64,000 nucleotides of DNA, taken from contig CBDDKU010000016.1 in the NCBI GenBank assembly GCA_965230375.1, positions 124,001-188,000 of the forward strand, written 5' to 3'. Shown here piece after piece: positions 42,505 through 51,015 of the stretch. The position numbers and the translations under genes are program-made. The DNA comes from CBDDKU01 sp965230375. GTDB taxonomy: Bacteria > Bacteroidota > Bacteroidia > Flavobacteriales_D > Cryomorphaceae. The stretch's first letter is position 1. Every line of letters begins with the position of its first letter. The notes under the pieces are model-generated. The model had not been told where the DNA came from. It made no database searches and was given only the letters and a program-made list of their open reading frames with translations.

Positions 42505-43917
42505 TTGAATCGATGGTTGAAAATAGCGCTGGGTCCGATCCTATTCGGCTTTTGCATATTCGTGCTTCCCATGGCAGAAAAGCAGAGCGCAACTTTGGGA
42601 GTAATTGCCTGGATGATTTCCTGGTGGATTAGTCAGCCTATTCCGGTTGGAGCCACAGCGCTATTACCTATGATTTTATTTCCATCGCTGGAAATAAGCG
42701 CGCTTAAGGAGGTCGCTCAAAATTATGCTCACCCCATCATCTATCTCTTTTTTGGTGGTTTTGTCTTAGGTCTCGCCATAGAAAAATGGAATCTGCACAG
42801 ACGATTTGCTCTAAATATTTTGAAGATAAGCGGCTCGAGGCCAAATCGAATTATTGTCGGGAGTATGGGAGCCACCGCGCTGATGTCCATGTGGATAAGC
42901 AATACGGCATCCACTTTAATGATGCTCCCAATTGGCCTTTCCATCGCAGAGCTACTCGAGAAAAAGTTGGACAGTGATCGCACCCGACGAAACTTCACTA
43001 TCTGCCTTTTGCTGGGCCTAGCCTTCGCCGCGAACATAGGCGGTATGGCCACCTTAATTGGGACACCACCAAACCTTGTAATGGCCGCTTTCACAGAAGA
43101 AGCCTTAGGTATTCAACTCGGATTTTCAGAGTGGTTTTTCATGGCCACACCGCTTGTTTGCATTCTCTTCCTTGCCGCCTTTCTGATCAACACAAAACTG
43201 GTATTTCCTACATCTCGTAAGCCCGTTACTGGATTTCGCGAAATGATAGACGAAGAAATTTCAAGCTTGGGAAACCTGAACTCAGGAGAGAAACGAGTTG
43301 TTGTCGTCTTTATCATAACAGCATTGCTCTGGATTTTGCGAAAGCCGATAAGTGAAATACCAGGAATGGAATTCTTGAACGACAGCATCATCGCAATTGC
43401 ATCTGCACTAGCGCTTTTCATCCTACCAGAGAAAAGTGGTCAACCCCTTTTAAAATGGTCAGATACGAGTCGACTCCCTTGGGATATTCTTCTCCTTTTC
43501 GGTGGCGGGCTCGCCATTGCTGGGGTGATGAAGAGTTCGGGTCTGGTTGAGAGTTTAGGCTCATTGCTAGAACAGGGTAAAGCGCTTCCCTGGATATGGG
43601 TCATAGCTGGATTAGTCACGCTTGCGATTTTCATCACAGAAGGGATGAGCAATCTTGCTCTCGTCACTATTCTTATTCCCATTGTATTTACAGTAGCACC
43701 ATTAATCGGTGGTGACCCTGTTCAATTGGCTATTCCGGTTACGCTAGCTGCTTCCTGCGCCTTTATGCTTCCAATTGCCACACCGCCAAACGCCATTGTG
43801 TTTTCGAGCAATAAAATCAAAATGCAGCAGATGATTACGGCCGGCTTCGTTATGAATGTTGCAGCGATCATCATCATTACGCTGTGGTGCTACTACCTCG
43901 TGCCGGTTTTCTTTTAG
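42505..43917 (+). CDS. SLC13/DASS-family anion (dicarboxylate-type) transporter
   Basis: This 470-residue protein has about 11 membrane helices. The family pattern appears as PVGATALLPMILFP, IYLFFGGFVLGLAIEKWNLH, the first SNT motif WISNTASTLMMLPIG and NIGGMATLIGTPPN. In the second half the SNT site reads EGMSNLALVTILIPI, with Leu where Thr is usual. The start is TTG at 42505 (LKIALGPILFG follows); no ATG fits before the first helix. It probably takes up C4-dicarboxylates or sulfate with sodium. It lies 31 bases after the response regulator gene and may be its target. Confidence 0.87.
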   Translation: MNRWLKIALGPILFGFCIFVLPMAEKQSATLGVIAWMISWWISQPIPVGATALLPMILFPSLEISALKEVAQNYAHPIIYLFFGGFVLGLAIEKWNLHRRFALNILKISGSRPNRIIVGSMGATALMSMWISNTASTLMMLPIGLSIAELLEKKLDSDRTRRNFTICLLLGLAFAANIGGMATLIGTPPNLVMAAFTEEALGIQLGFSEWFFMATPLVCILFLAAFLINTKLVFPTSRKPVTGFREMIDEEISSLGNLNSGEKRVVVVFIITALLWILRKPISEIPGMEFLNDSIIAIASALALFILPEKSGQPLLKWSDTSRLPWDILLLFGGGLAIAGVMKSSGLVESLGSLLEQGKALPWIWVIAGLVTLAIFITEGMSNLALVTILIPIVFTVAPLIGGDPVQLAIPVTLAASCAFMLPIATPPNAIVFSSNKIKMQQMITAGFVMNVAAIIIITLWCYYLVPVFF

Positions 43918-44005
43918 CAGAAGTCGGTAGATCGTCGAGTCTGATTCTTCAATTTTTAACAAATTTCTCAAATCAGCTACAATTAACATTGTAAAAATAG
44001 TCGTC

Positions 44006-44048
44006 GGTTCGAGTGATCCCGATTACTATCGGGATTGTATCGAGAACC
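44006..44048. repeat. Intergenic inverted repeat (REP-like), related to 18645
   Basis: The long imperfect hairpin runs from ggttcgag (44006) to cgagaacc (44048), with the inner arms atcccgat / atcgggat around tact. The following bases (cttctcgatacatttta, 44074-44090) repeat part of the outer arm (tctcgataca on one strand). The core matches the palindrome at 18645-18662. The region 43918-44128 otherwise holds no gene. Confidence 0.75.
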
Positions 44049-44128
44049 ATTTAGGCGCTGGAATTTCAATTAGCTTCTCGATACATTTTATTTTCGTCCC
44101 TCAGATAAAACATCCTGATGGTGCCGAA

Positions 44129-45595
44129 TTAGAACCTCACCCCAATCACCAAAACATCGTCGATCTGGCTCTGGGTCCCCTTCCACTCATTGAACGATTT
44201 GTTCAAGATCTCAAGCTGGCGTTCCATCGGAGCATGATTAACCTGAAGAAGTAAATCTCTGAACCTACGCATAGAGTATTTCTTATCTCTTGCTCCACCG
44301 AATTGATCAGGGAATCCATCAGAAATCAAATACACGCAATCACCTTCTTGGAATTCCATGGTATGCGTTGTGAAGGGCTCATTCTCCAATACGTAGTGTG
44401 TCCCTATTGGCATTTTGTCTCCTTTGATGATTTGAACATCCTTGTCTCTGACGAGAATTAACGGATTGTTTGCACCAGCAAATGAAATGGTCCCAGTCTC
44501 GTGATTAACTGCAATCAATGCCATATCCATGCTATCGCTACTCTTCCCATTTCCTTGCTTGAGCGAGTCGATCACTTCCTTGCGAAGGGTGTTTAGAATG
44601 GTCCCTGGGTCAAAGTTACGCTCATCGCTGATGACTTTGTTCATCAAGGTATTCCCAATCATACTCATAAATGCACCAGGAACTCCGTGCCCCGTACAAT
44701 CGACCGCAGCGAGAATCGAGACATCACCAAAGTGCTTGAACCAATAAAAATCTCCACTTACAATGTCTTTAGGTAGGTAGAGAACGAAATGATCTTTGAA
44801 TACTTCGCCGATGGCTTCTTGATTTGGCAAGATCGCCTCTTGAATGTTCTGAGCGTATTCGATGCTCTCGATGATATCTTGACTCTTTTCTTCTACGAGA
44901 TCCTTTTGGATCACTAATTCCTTGTTCGATTCTTCGAGAGCCAATCTGGCTATCGTAGCCTTTTTGTTTAAGTTGTAACGTGTCTGAATAAGTAGAATCG
45001 AAAATATAGCCACCGACAAGGTCAAAATACCACCAGCCGATAGAAGCGTCGTCACATCCACCTGACTATTGACATTGAGAAAATATAAGTTCGCGATTAG
45101 CGAAACAACGAAGATGGAAATGGAGAATCTGACATCCCAAACCACGAGCATTCCCGCTCCTATAAAAACGGCGATGTATGAGAGCGTATGCTTTTGGATA
45201 AACTCTGCATCCATATAGCTCCACATATAGGCGTTTTCGATACAGATCAGCACGAAAGGGATATAAATAACCCATTCTACGCTCCAGTTTTGTCTTTTGT
45301 GAAGAATGATCCCCAGCAGGGTGATCAGGGAGACTGCCAACCGTACCTGAAAAAAGTCGGCCCAAAGGTGTGGGAAGTTGACATAATCAGCGGCAGAGAA
45401 AACCAAGTTAAAGGCAAATCCAACCCAGGCACCAATCAAGTGGTAACGGCTAGCCGACTTCTTGATCTCGGTCTTCCATCTCTCTTCGGCCTTCTGCGGC
45501 TTTGCTTCTATCTGGCTGGCCAGTGGCGCAGCCGTAAACCCTTTTTGTTCTCTGGGAATATCAAGGGCAATAGATTCTCCTAAATAAGTTGACAT
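44129..45595 (-). CDS. Membrane-bound SpoIIE-type serine phosphatase
   Basis: This 488-residue protein has an N-terminal cytosolic part (1-50), about six membrane helices (about 52-210), a short coiled-coil linker (ALEESNKELVIQKDLVEEKSQ in outline), and a C-terminal PPM/SpoIIE domain. The domain shows DIVSGDFYWF (metal Asp), AAVDCTGHGVPGAFMSMIG, FAGANNPLILV, LISDGFPDQFGG and IDDVLVIGVRF. It dephosphorylates proteins on Ser/Thr, in known cases anti-sigma antagonists. No partner kinase lies nearby. It appears to be a single-gene transcript. Confidence 0.9.
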   Translation of the reverse strand: MSTYLGESIALDIPREQKGFTAAPLASQIEAKPQKAEERWKTEIKKSASRYHLIGAWVGFAFNLVFSAADYVNFPHLWADFFQVRLAVSLITLLGIILHKRQNWSVEWVIYIPFVLICIENAYMWSYMDAEFIQKHTLSYIAVFIGAGMLVVWDVRFSISIFVVSLIANLYFLNVNSQVDVTTLLSAGGILTLSVAIFSILLIQTRYNLNKKATIARLALEESNKELVIQKDLVEEKSQDIIESIEYAQNIQEAILPNQEAIGEVFKDHFVLYLPKDIVSGDFYWFKHFGDVSILAAVDCTGHGVPGAFMSMIGNTLMNKVISDERNFDPGTILNTLRKEVIDSLKQGNGKSSDSMDMALIAVNHETGTISFAGANNPLILVRDKDVQIIKGDKMPIGTHYVLENEPFTTHTMEFQEGDCVYLISDGFPDQFGGARDKKYSMRRFRDLLLQVNHAPMERQLEILNKSFNEWKGTQSQIDDVLVIGVRF

Positions 45596-45696
45596 AGCTT
45601 GGGGCTTTGCCAGTCTTACGAGTTGTGGAGTAAAGGGTTACTTTATAGGATGGAGTTCATTGTAGTGATGACAAAAACGACAGTCTGAAAAAATGA

Positions 45697-46743
45697 TTAA
45701 TGAAAGTCTTCCGTCAACGTCGAATCAAGAATGCTAACACCTTCTAAGTGAATACTAAACTCCTTACTTAGGACTTGGCTAATCTCAAATTTCTCTTTCA
45801 TTGTTAACCGAGGACCAAAGATTATTCTTGAAATTTTTACGCTCGGATAAAGCCTTTTGATAAGAATACTATCTATTTCAGGGTCATCTTTGAACCTTTT
45901 CCAACCATTGTAATTCAATTCTAGCTCATAATAATCTGTTAATCTTGATCTACTATTTACATCTGGCTTTATTCTCACTCTTCGCTTAGTTTCGATCAAA
46001 CATTTCTCAGAATACACGCCTAATCCATGCAGCGTATGTACTAATCTAATCTCTCTTTCATTCTTGTATGATTCTGATTTGTGGAAAGCGTGAATCATTT
46101 TGAACAAATCCTGAAATCCTTCGATAGAAAAGTTTGACCTCGAATAGAATTCTGAGTACGCTTTTCTAAAATCATTGATAAACTGGAACGTACTTTCACC
46201 ATAATAAATCTTGCTCAGAGCGAAGTTCATCCAATCCGCGGCATACCTCTTATTTATAGATAGCTCAAGAGCTACACCATGTCCGCCATCACCATAATTT
46301 TTCCACAAATCCCAGGAACTTTTGCTTCTTTCAAGTTTAGGGTTCACTAAACTCAATGAATAATATCCATCCTGCTTCCATTTCCTTTCATATTCACCTC
46401 GATACTGTATTTTAAGATTTTCGGTGGCATATCTGATTTCCTTTTGGTCATCCATATCCATAAGATTATACATTCTAATCTTTTGATCCCTCATGATTCC
46501 GAAAAAGGATTTCAAAGAAGTATAGTGATGGAACTTATACACACCGTCGAAAAAGTATGGAGTAGACTTTAATTTCTCAAAATCAGCCGCCATTTCCATA
46601 TTTACATATCCAAACTTTTCAACTTCTGCTGGGCCCATTACAGATACACCAGCTGGAGTTGCAAATGGAAAAAATGGTTTTAGACATTTCTCTACGAATT
46701 CGTTCACCATATTTTCGTCAATACTCGAAACTCTTTTTCCCAT
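45697..46743 (-). CDS. DUF2971-like protein, function unknown
   Basis: This 348-residue soluble protein shows the DUF2971 pattern: YKFHHYTSLKSFFGIMRDQKI, MYNLMDMDDQKEI, SSWDLWKNYGDGGHGVALEL and YKNEREIRLV. The H-Y-T...W..Y....G.....E...E.R order recalls ADP-ribosyltransferase-like folds, but no activity is established. It has no signal peptide. Base composition is AT-rich compared with the housekeeping genes beside it, and it has its own transcript between the dcw terminator and the phosphatase gene. Transfer from another genome is possible. Confidence 0.75.
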   Translation of the reverse strand: MGKRVSSIDENMVNEFVEKCLKPFFPFATPAGVSVMGPAEVEKFGYVNMEMAADFEKLKSTPYFFDGVYKFHHYTSLKSFFGIMRDQKIRMYNLMDMDDQKEIRYATENLKIQYRGEYERKWKQDGYYSLSLVNPKLERSKSSWDLWKNYGDGGHGVALELSINKRYAADWMNFALSKIYYGESTFQFINDFRKAYSEFYSRSNFSIEGFQDLFKMIHAFHKSESYKNEREIRLVHTLHGLGVYSEKCLIETKRRVRIKPDVNSRSRLTDYYELELNYNGWKRFKDDPEIDSILIKRLYPSVKISRIIFGPRLTMKEKFEISQVLSKEFSIHLEGVSILDSTLTEDFH

Positions 46744-46786
46744 AAGTCAAATATTTCTTTAAGCACCTTAAACTAGCTTATAATTC

Positions 46787-46812
46787 AAAAAAAGGAGCCC
46801 TTTCGAGCTCCC
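46787..46812 (-). terminator. Terminator of the dcw cluster
   Basis: On the minus strand GGAGC-tcgaaagg-GCTCC is followed by seven T. It lies 29 bases after the gatB/yqeY stop and closes the operon that starts at mraZ 16.8 kb upstream. Confidence 0.82.
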
Positions 46813-46840
46813 CTTTCAATCCCAAAAAATATGTTTTGCC

Positions 46841-47290
46841 TTAATTGGTTAGAAGTTTCTTGACAATGGATGCAACGACTTTTCCATCGGCCTTTCCGGC
46901 TAATTTTCCACTCGCTACGCCCATGACCTTACCCATGTCTTTCATGCCTTCAGCGCCAACTGAAGCGATAATGGCGTCCACTTCCTTTTCGATGTCGGCT
47001 TCAGACATTTGCTCTGGTAAGAAGTCTTCAAGCACCCCTGCTTGAAACTCTTCGTCTTCTGCCAAATCAGGTCTGTTTTGCTCACGGAAAATCGCAGCCG
47101 AATCTCTTCTCTGCTTATGCATTTTCATCAGAACCTGCATCTCCGTTTTCTCATCTATCTCGGCGTCCCCACCCTTGGTAAGCTCGAGAAGCAAGGCCGC
47201 TTTCACGGCTCTCAGCGCCTCGAGTCTGGGCTTATCCTTTGCACGCATGGCATTCTTTATGCCATCGTTTATTTGATCTGTTAATGCCAT
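46841..47290 (-). CDS. GatB/YqeY domain-containing protein
   Basis: This 149-residue protein matches the YqeY family: MALTDQINDGIKNAMRAKDKPRLEALRAVKAALLLELT in outline, then MHKQRRDSAAIFREQNRPDLAEDE, EDFLPEQMSEADIEKEV and GKVMGVASGKLAGKADGKVV. The tail domain of GatB has the same fold and binds tRNA; the free-standing protein has no proven role. It follows ftsZ by two bases and is the last gene of the dcw cluster, a linkage common in Bacteroidota. Confidence 0.93.
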   Translation of the reverse strand: MALTDQINDGIKNAMRAKDKPRLEALRAVKAALLLELTKGGDAEIDEKTEMQVLMKMHKQRRDSAAIFREQNRPDLAEDEEFQAGVLEDFLPEQMSEADIEKEVDAIIASVGAEGMKDMGKVMGVASGKLAGKADGKVVASIVKKLLTN

Positions 47291-47292
47291 GT

Positions 47293-48921
47293 TTAATCTA
47301 CGTTGTCGTGAAGGTAAGGATTGTTTGGTCGAAGACCAGAACGGTTGTTTCCTTCATCATCCTTCTCATCAGTTAGCGTGTATCGAGACACTTCAGACTC
47401 ACTGCTGTGCGGTACGATATCGAGTTGAATGTTTCTTCTCTTGTACGCTGGTTCCTTTTCCAATTGGTTTAGACCTTCAGGGCTTTTGATTCGCTCTGAA
47501 ATGTCTCGCAGGTTTTTCAGGCGCTCACGATTAAGCTGTGCTACCATTTCAGCATTTACTTTCAAGGAGAGAGAGTCGCTATTGTCGGTATCGCTTGCAT
47601 TTCCAGACGGCTCGTTTACCGAAGCTTCATCTTCCAATGTGAAGTACTGCGCATCTGGTTGCTCCTGCTGTGGTGCTGGACTTGGCTCAGATGGTTGCAC
47701 AGGTCTGTCAGTATGTGAAGCAGATGGTTGAGAAGAATTCTCAGTCGGAAGCTCATCAAAGAGATTAAAGCGCTCTACAGGCTTCTCTGTTGGCTCTGCT
47801 GGTTTTGGAGCAGGAGCCGAAGCTTCTTGTTCTTTCATGTATGGCTCAGACGCGTCAGCCGGCTGCACAGGCTGCGTTGATGGCTGTGATGCTTGAGCAG
47901 CTTGTTTTTGCTCAGAATCTAGGTGGTGAACCACACGCTCTTCGATGTCAAATCCAGTATCTGGCGATGTTTTAAATCCAGTGGCAATAATGGTTACGCT
48001 CAGTTTTTCTCCAAGCGTTTCATCCATTCCATGACCCCAGATTACATCGGCTGTAGATCCAGCAGCATGCTGAATGTAGTCGGTGATATCGGTGATCTCG
48101 TCCATCATTACTTCGGTAGCCCCGTAAGTAATGTTGAGGAGAATGTACTTCGCTCCTTCGATGTCATTGTCGTTCAACAATGGTGACTCAAGCGCCTTGG
48201 TAGCCGCCTTGATTGCACGGTCGTCGCCTTCGGCTTCGGCCTGACCCATGATGGCCACACCACTGTCGCGCATTACGGTGTTCACGTCGTTCATATCGAC
48301 GTTGATCGCACCTGTTACCGAAATAAGCTCGGCGATACCCTTTGCAGCCGTAGTCAGGATATTATCTGCCTGCCCAAAGGCGTCTTGTAGGGAAAGGTTT
48401 CCGTGGATTTCTCTCAACTTATCGTTTCTGATCACGAGAAGTGTATCTACGGCAGCGCGCATTTCCCGCAGACCTTCTTCGGCCTGGTTCATACGCTTTC
48501 TCCCTTCGAAAGTGAAAGGAACGGTTACGATACCCACGGTCAGGATGCCCATTTCTTTGGCAGTATTCGCAATAACTGGAGCAGCTCCAGTTCCTGTACC
48601 ACCGCCCATTCCGGCCGTGACAAAAACCATAGTGGTTTGCTTCTCCAGAATCTCCTGGATATCGTCAATATTTTCAATGGCAGCGTTCTTCCCTACTTCT
48701 GGGATAGATCCTGCCCCACGTCCTTCTGTTAAACTTTGTCCCAGTTGAACTTTCATAGGGACCGGGCTGATGTCCAGGGCCTGAGAATCGGTGTTGCAAA
48801 CGATGAAGTCTACACCTTTGATGCCCTGCTCGTACATGTGGTTTACGGCATTGCTACCTCCACCCCCAACACCGATCACCTTAATGATCGATGACTGGTC
48901 TTTTGGCAAATCGAAATTCAT
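47293..48921 (-). CDS. ftsZ: Cell division protein FtsZ
   Basis: This 542-residue tubulin-like GTPase forms the Z ring. It shows IKVIGVGGGGSNAVNHM, the GTP-binding loop FVTAGMGGGTGTGAAPVIA, and the T7 loop NVDMNDVNTVMRDSGVAIMG with catalytic Asp. After the core (about 325 residues) comes an unusually long disordered linker rich in Pro, Gln, Ser and Glu, then a helical piece (NRERLKNLRDISERI). The conserved C-terminal tail LRPNNPYLHDNVD is the probable docking peptide for FtsA. It lies 32 bases after ftsA. Confidence 0.98.
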   Translation of the reverse strand: MNFDLPKDQSSIIKVIGVGGGGSNAVNHMYEQGIKGVDFIVCNTDSQALDISPVPMKVQLGQSLTEGRGAGSIPEVGKNAAIENIDDIQEILEKQTTMVFVTAGMGGGTGTGAAPVIANTAKEMGILTVGIVTVPFTFEGRKRMNQAEEGLREMRAAVDTLLVIRNDKLREIHGNLSLQDAFGQADNILTTAAKGIAELISVTGAINVDMNDVNTVMRDSGVAIMGQAEAEGDDRAIKAATKALESPLLNDNDIEGAKYILLNITYGATEVMMDEITDITDYIQHAAGSTADVIWGHGMDETLGEKLSVTIIATGFKTSPDTGFDIEERVVHHLDSEQKQAAQASQPSTQPVQPADASEPYMKEQEASAPAPKPAEPTEKPVERFNLFDELPTENSSQPSASHTDRPVQPSEPSPAPQQEQPDAQYFTLEDEASVNEPSGNASDTDNSDSLSLKVNAEMVAQLNRERLKNLRDISERIKSPEGLNQLEKEPAYKRRNIQLDIVPHSSESEVSRYTLTDEKDDEGNNRSGLRPNNPYLHDNVD

Positions 48922-48953
48922 ATTTCTAAGGTTTTTTGGGATTGTTGGGTTCT

Positions 48954-50237
48954 TTAAAAGTCTTCGTCTTCAAAGAAAGCTTGACCTTTCTTGATGATCA
49001 TATCGAGTAAACCGAGTTTCTTGCCCGTTCCACTTCGAACGGCATTTTGCCTCGGCTGATTTCTTTCTACGGTCTTCTGGTGGTGTTCATGACCTTTCAT
49101 TACAAGGCCGATACCTGTAGCATACATCGGGCTTGATAGTTCTTCGGCATTGTCTTTCCCCAAGTGCTCGCTCGGATATCCAATCCGGGTATCCATACCG
49201 CTTAGGTACTCCACGAGCTGCGGAAGGTGCTTCAATTGAGATCCACCTCCAGTCAATACAATTCCGGCGATGAGTCGTCCTTCGTAGCCTGAGTTTTTGA
49301 TCTCGTACATCACCTGCTCGATGATCTCTTCGGTACGTGCCTGAATGATGTTCGAGAGGTTTTGGATGGAAATCTCTTTCGGCTCGCGTCCACTGAAACC
49401 AGGAATGCAAACGATTTGGTTCTCCATACTCTCAGAGCTCAAGGCCGAACCAAACTTGGTTTTCAACTGCTCAGCGTGCTTTCGCAAAATGCTACAGCCT
49501 GCGGCGATGTCGTCCGTGATGATATTTCCACCAAATGGAATGACTGCCGTGTGGCGAATGATTCCATCCTGGAAAATGGCGATATCCGTAGTTCCACCAC
49601 CTATATCGACAAGCACTACGCCAGCTTCTTTTTCTTCCTGACTCAATACCGCTTCAGAAGATGCGAGCGGTTCGAGAACGAGCTCTTGTACTTCGAGACC
49701 GGCTTTGCTCACACTGCGGTAAATGTTCTTTGCCGCATTCACCTTACCCGTGATGATGTGGAAGTTTGCTTCCAAACGAATTCCGGCCATACCGACAGGA
49801 TCTTTGATGCCCTGCTCGTTATCGACGATGTATTCCTGCGGAAGTACGTGAATGATTTCTTCTCCTGGGTTCATGACCAGTTGATGCATGTCGGCCACAA
49901 GGTTATCGATATCGATAATCGAAATCACTTCTTCGTGATCTTTGGCTTTTCGGGTGAAAATACCGCGATGCTGCAGGCTGCGAATGTGCTGACCGGCTAT
50001 ACCGACAACTACTTCGCCAATCTCAACACCGGCTCGCTCCGTGGCGATGGCCAAGGCTCTTTTGATCGAATCTACGGTTTGGTTGATATTACTTACAACA
50101 CCATTTCGGACCCCGAGAGATTCTGACCGGCCCATACCGATGATCTCCACCTTATCGTGCTCATTGATACGGCCAACGATACATGCTATTTTGGTCGTTC
50201 CGATGTCAAGGCCTACTATGATTTCTGGTTCCTCCAT
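48954..50237 (-). CDS. ftsA: Cell division protein FtsA
   Basis: This 427-residue actin-like protein tethers FtsZ to the membrane. It shows IVGLDIGTTKIACIVGRI, GEVVVGIAGQHI (1C domain), VLVDIGGGTTDIAIFQDG and IVLTGGGSQLKHLP. The C-terminal amphipathic stretch KKLGLLDMIIKKGQAFFEDEDF is the likely membrane anchor. The ATG at 50237 is chosen: it falls four bases after the ftsQ stop and begins MEEPEIIVGLDIG, while the frame open to 50261 would overlap ftsQ. Confidence 0.97.
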   Translation of the reverse strand: MEEPEIIVGLDIGTTKIACIVGRINEHDKVEIIGMGRSESLGVRNGVVSNINQTVDSIKRALAIATERAGVEIGEVVVGIAGQHIRSLQHRGIFTRKAKDHEEVISIIDIDNLVADMHQLVMNPGEEIIHVLPQEYIVDNEQGIKDPVGMAGIRLEANFHIITGKVNAAKNIYRSVSKAGLEVQELVLEPLASSEAVLSQEEKEAGVVLVDIGGGTTDIAIFQDGIIRHTAVIPFGGNIITDDIAAGCSILRKHAEQLKTKFGSALSSESMENQIVCIPGFSGREPKEISIQNLSNIIQARTEEIIEQVMYEIKNSGYEGRLIAGIVLTGGGSQLKHLPQLVEYLSGMDTRIGYPSEHLGKDNAEELSSPMYATGIGLVMKGHEHHQKTVERNQPRQNAVRSGTGKKLGLLDMIIKKGQAFFEDEDF

Positions 50238-50241
50238 AAGG

Positions 50242-51015
50242 CTATTTTTTTGTGCAAACAATTTGGTCTTCGTATTTCAAATTTATTTTGGCGTATTTGT
50301 TCCAGTTGGCTTCTGAAACTCCGCCCTGGTAAAAGCGTCGCAGCTTTAAAAATTTCGTTTCAATCTTTTCGGCGTTGCCGAAAAGTACTTGGTGCTTGCC
50401 TACTTGTGGATAGGCCGTAAAACCACTTACCGGGTGGTAGGTAGTGTGTTGAATCTGGGCTTGCCAAAACGAGTCGGACGACACCACTTTGGCGTAGCTA
50501 TAGAGCTCCTGGTGGATGGAATCGACCATGCTCATTTGGCCATACTCATCGTAAGCCACATCAAATTCGCCTGTGATAACCGGTAGGCGCACACTCACTT
50601 CCCGATCGGTAGGCATCACCACTCCCTCTCTCGACAAAAGCGCAGAAAATCCGTGTCGGTCGATGAGCCGCACAATGGGTATGCGCTGCTTCACTTCTAC
50701 GATCAGCCGCTTATCAATAGTTTTGTACACGGTAGCCTCCGCCACAAATGGAATTTCCTTGATGTTCGACTCGATCGATTTCGTTTCGACTTGATTGAGT
50801 GGACTACCCACAATTGGACCACTTGTTTGGAGAATAAATCCACGGAGATTGTCTTCGCTCAGCAATGGAATGTCGAGATCGCGGTTGATCTCAATTAAAA
50901 CTTCTTCGCAAGACGAAGACGTGCGCATACTGCCCACAAAACTGAGTAGCACAAGGACGCCAGCCATAGCCAGCGATATCCCGCAGATTCTCAATATTTT
51001 ATTCGTCTTTGTCAT
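50242..51015 (-). CDS. ftsQ: Cell division protein FtsQ/DivIB
   Basis: This protein of about 257 residues has a short cytoplasmic start, one membrane helix (ICGISLAMAGVLVLLSFVG), and a periplasmic part with a POTRA-like domain (LNQVETKSIESNIKEIPFVAEATVYK in outline) and VEVKQRIPIVRLIDRHG. FtsQ joins FtsL and its partner in the divisome. Sequence conservation is low, so the call rests on layout and position between murC and ftsA. ATG 51015 is preferred to 51039 because it shortens the overlap with murC to 17 bases. Confidence 0.9.
   Translation of the reverse strand: MTKTNKILRICGISLAMAGVLVLLSFVGSMRTSSSCEEVLIEINRDLDIPLLSEDNLRGFILQTSGPIVGSPLNQVETKSIESNIKEIPFVAEATVYKTIDKRLIVEVKQRIPIVRLIDRHGFSALLSREGVVMPTDREVSVRLPVITGEFDVAYDEYGQMSMVDSIHQELYSYAKVVSSDSFWQAQIQHTTYHPVSGFTAYPQVGKHQVLFGNAEKIETKFLKLRRFYQGGVSEANWNKYAKINLKYEDQIVCTKK

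Noticed and set aside
49362..50126. 254-codon open frame on the plus strand opposite ftsA
   Set aside because: It is the antisense of a highly conserved gene, has no recognisable domain, and its openness follows from the codon pattern of ftsA.
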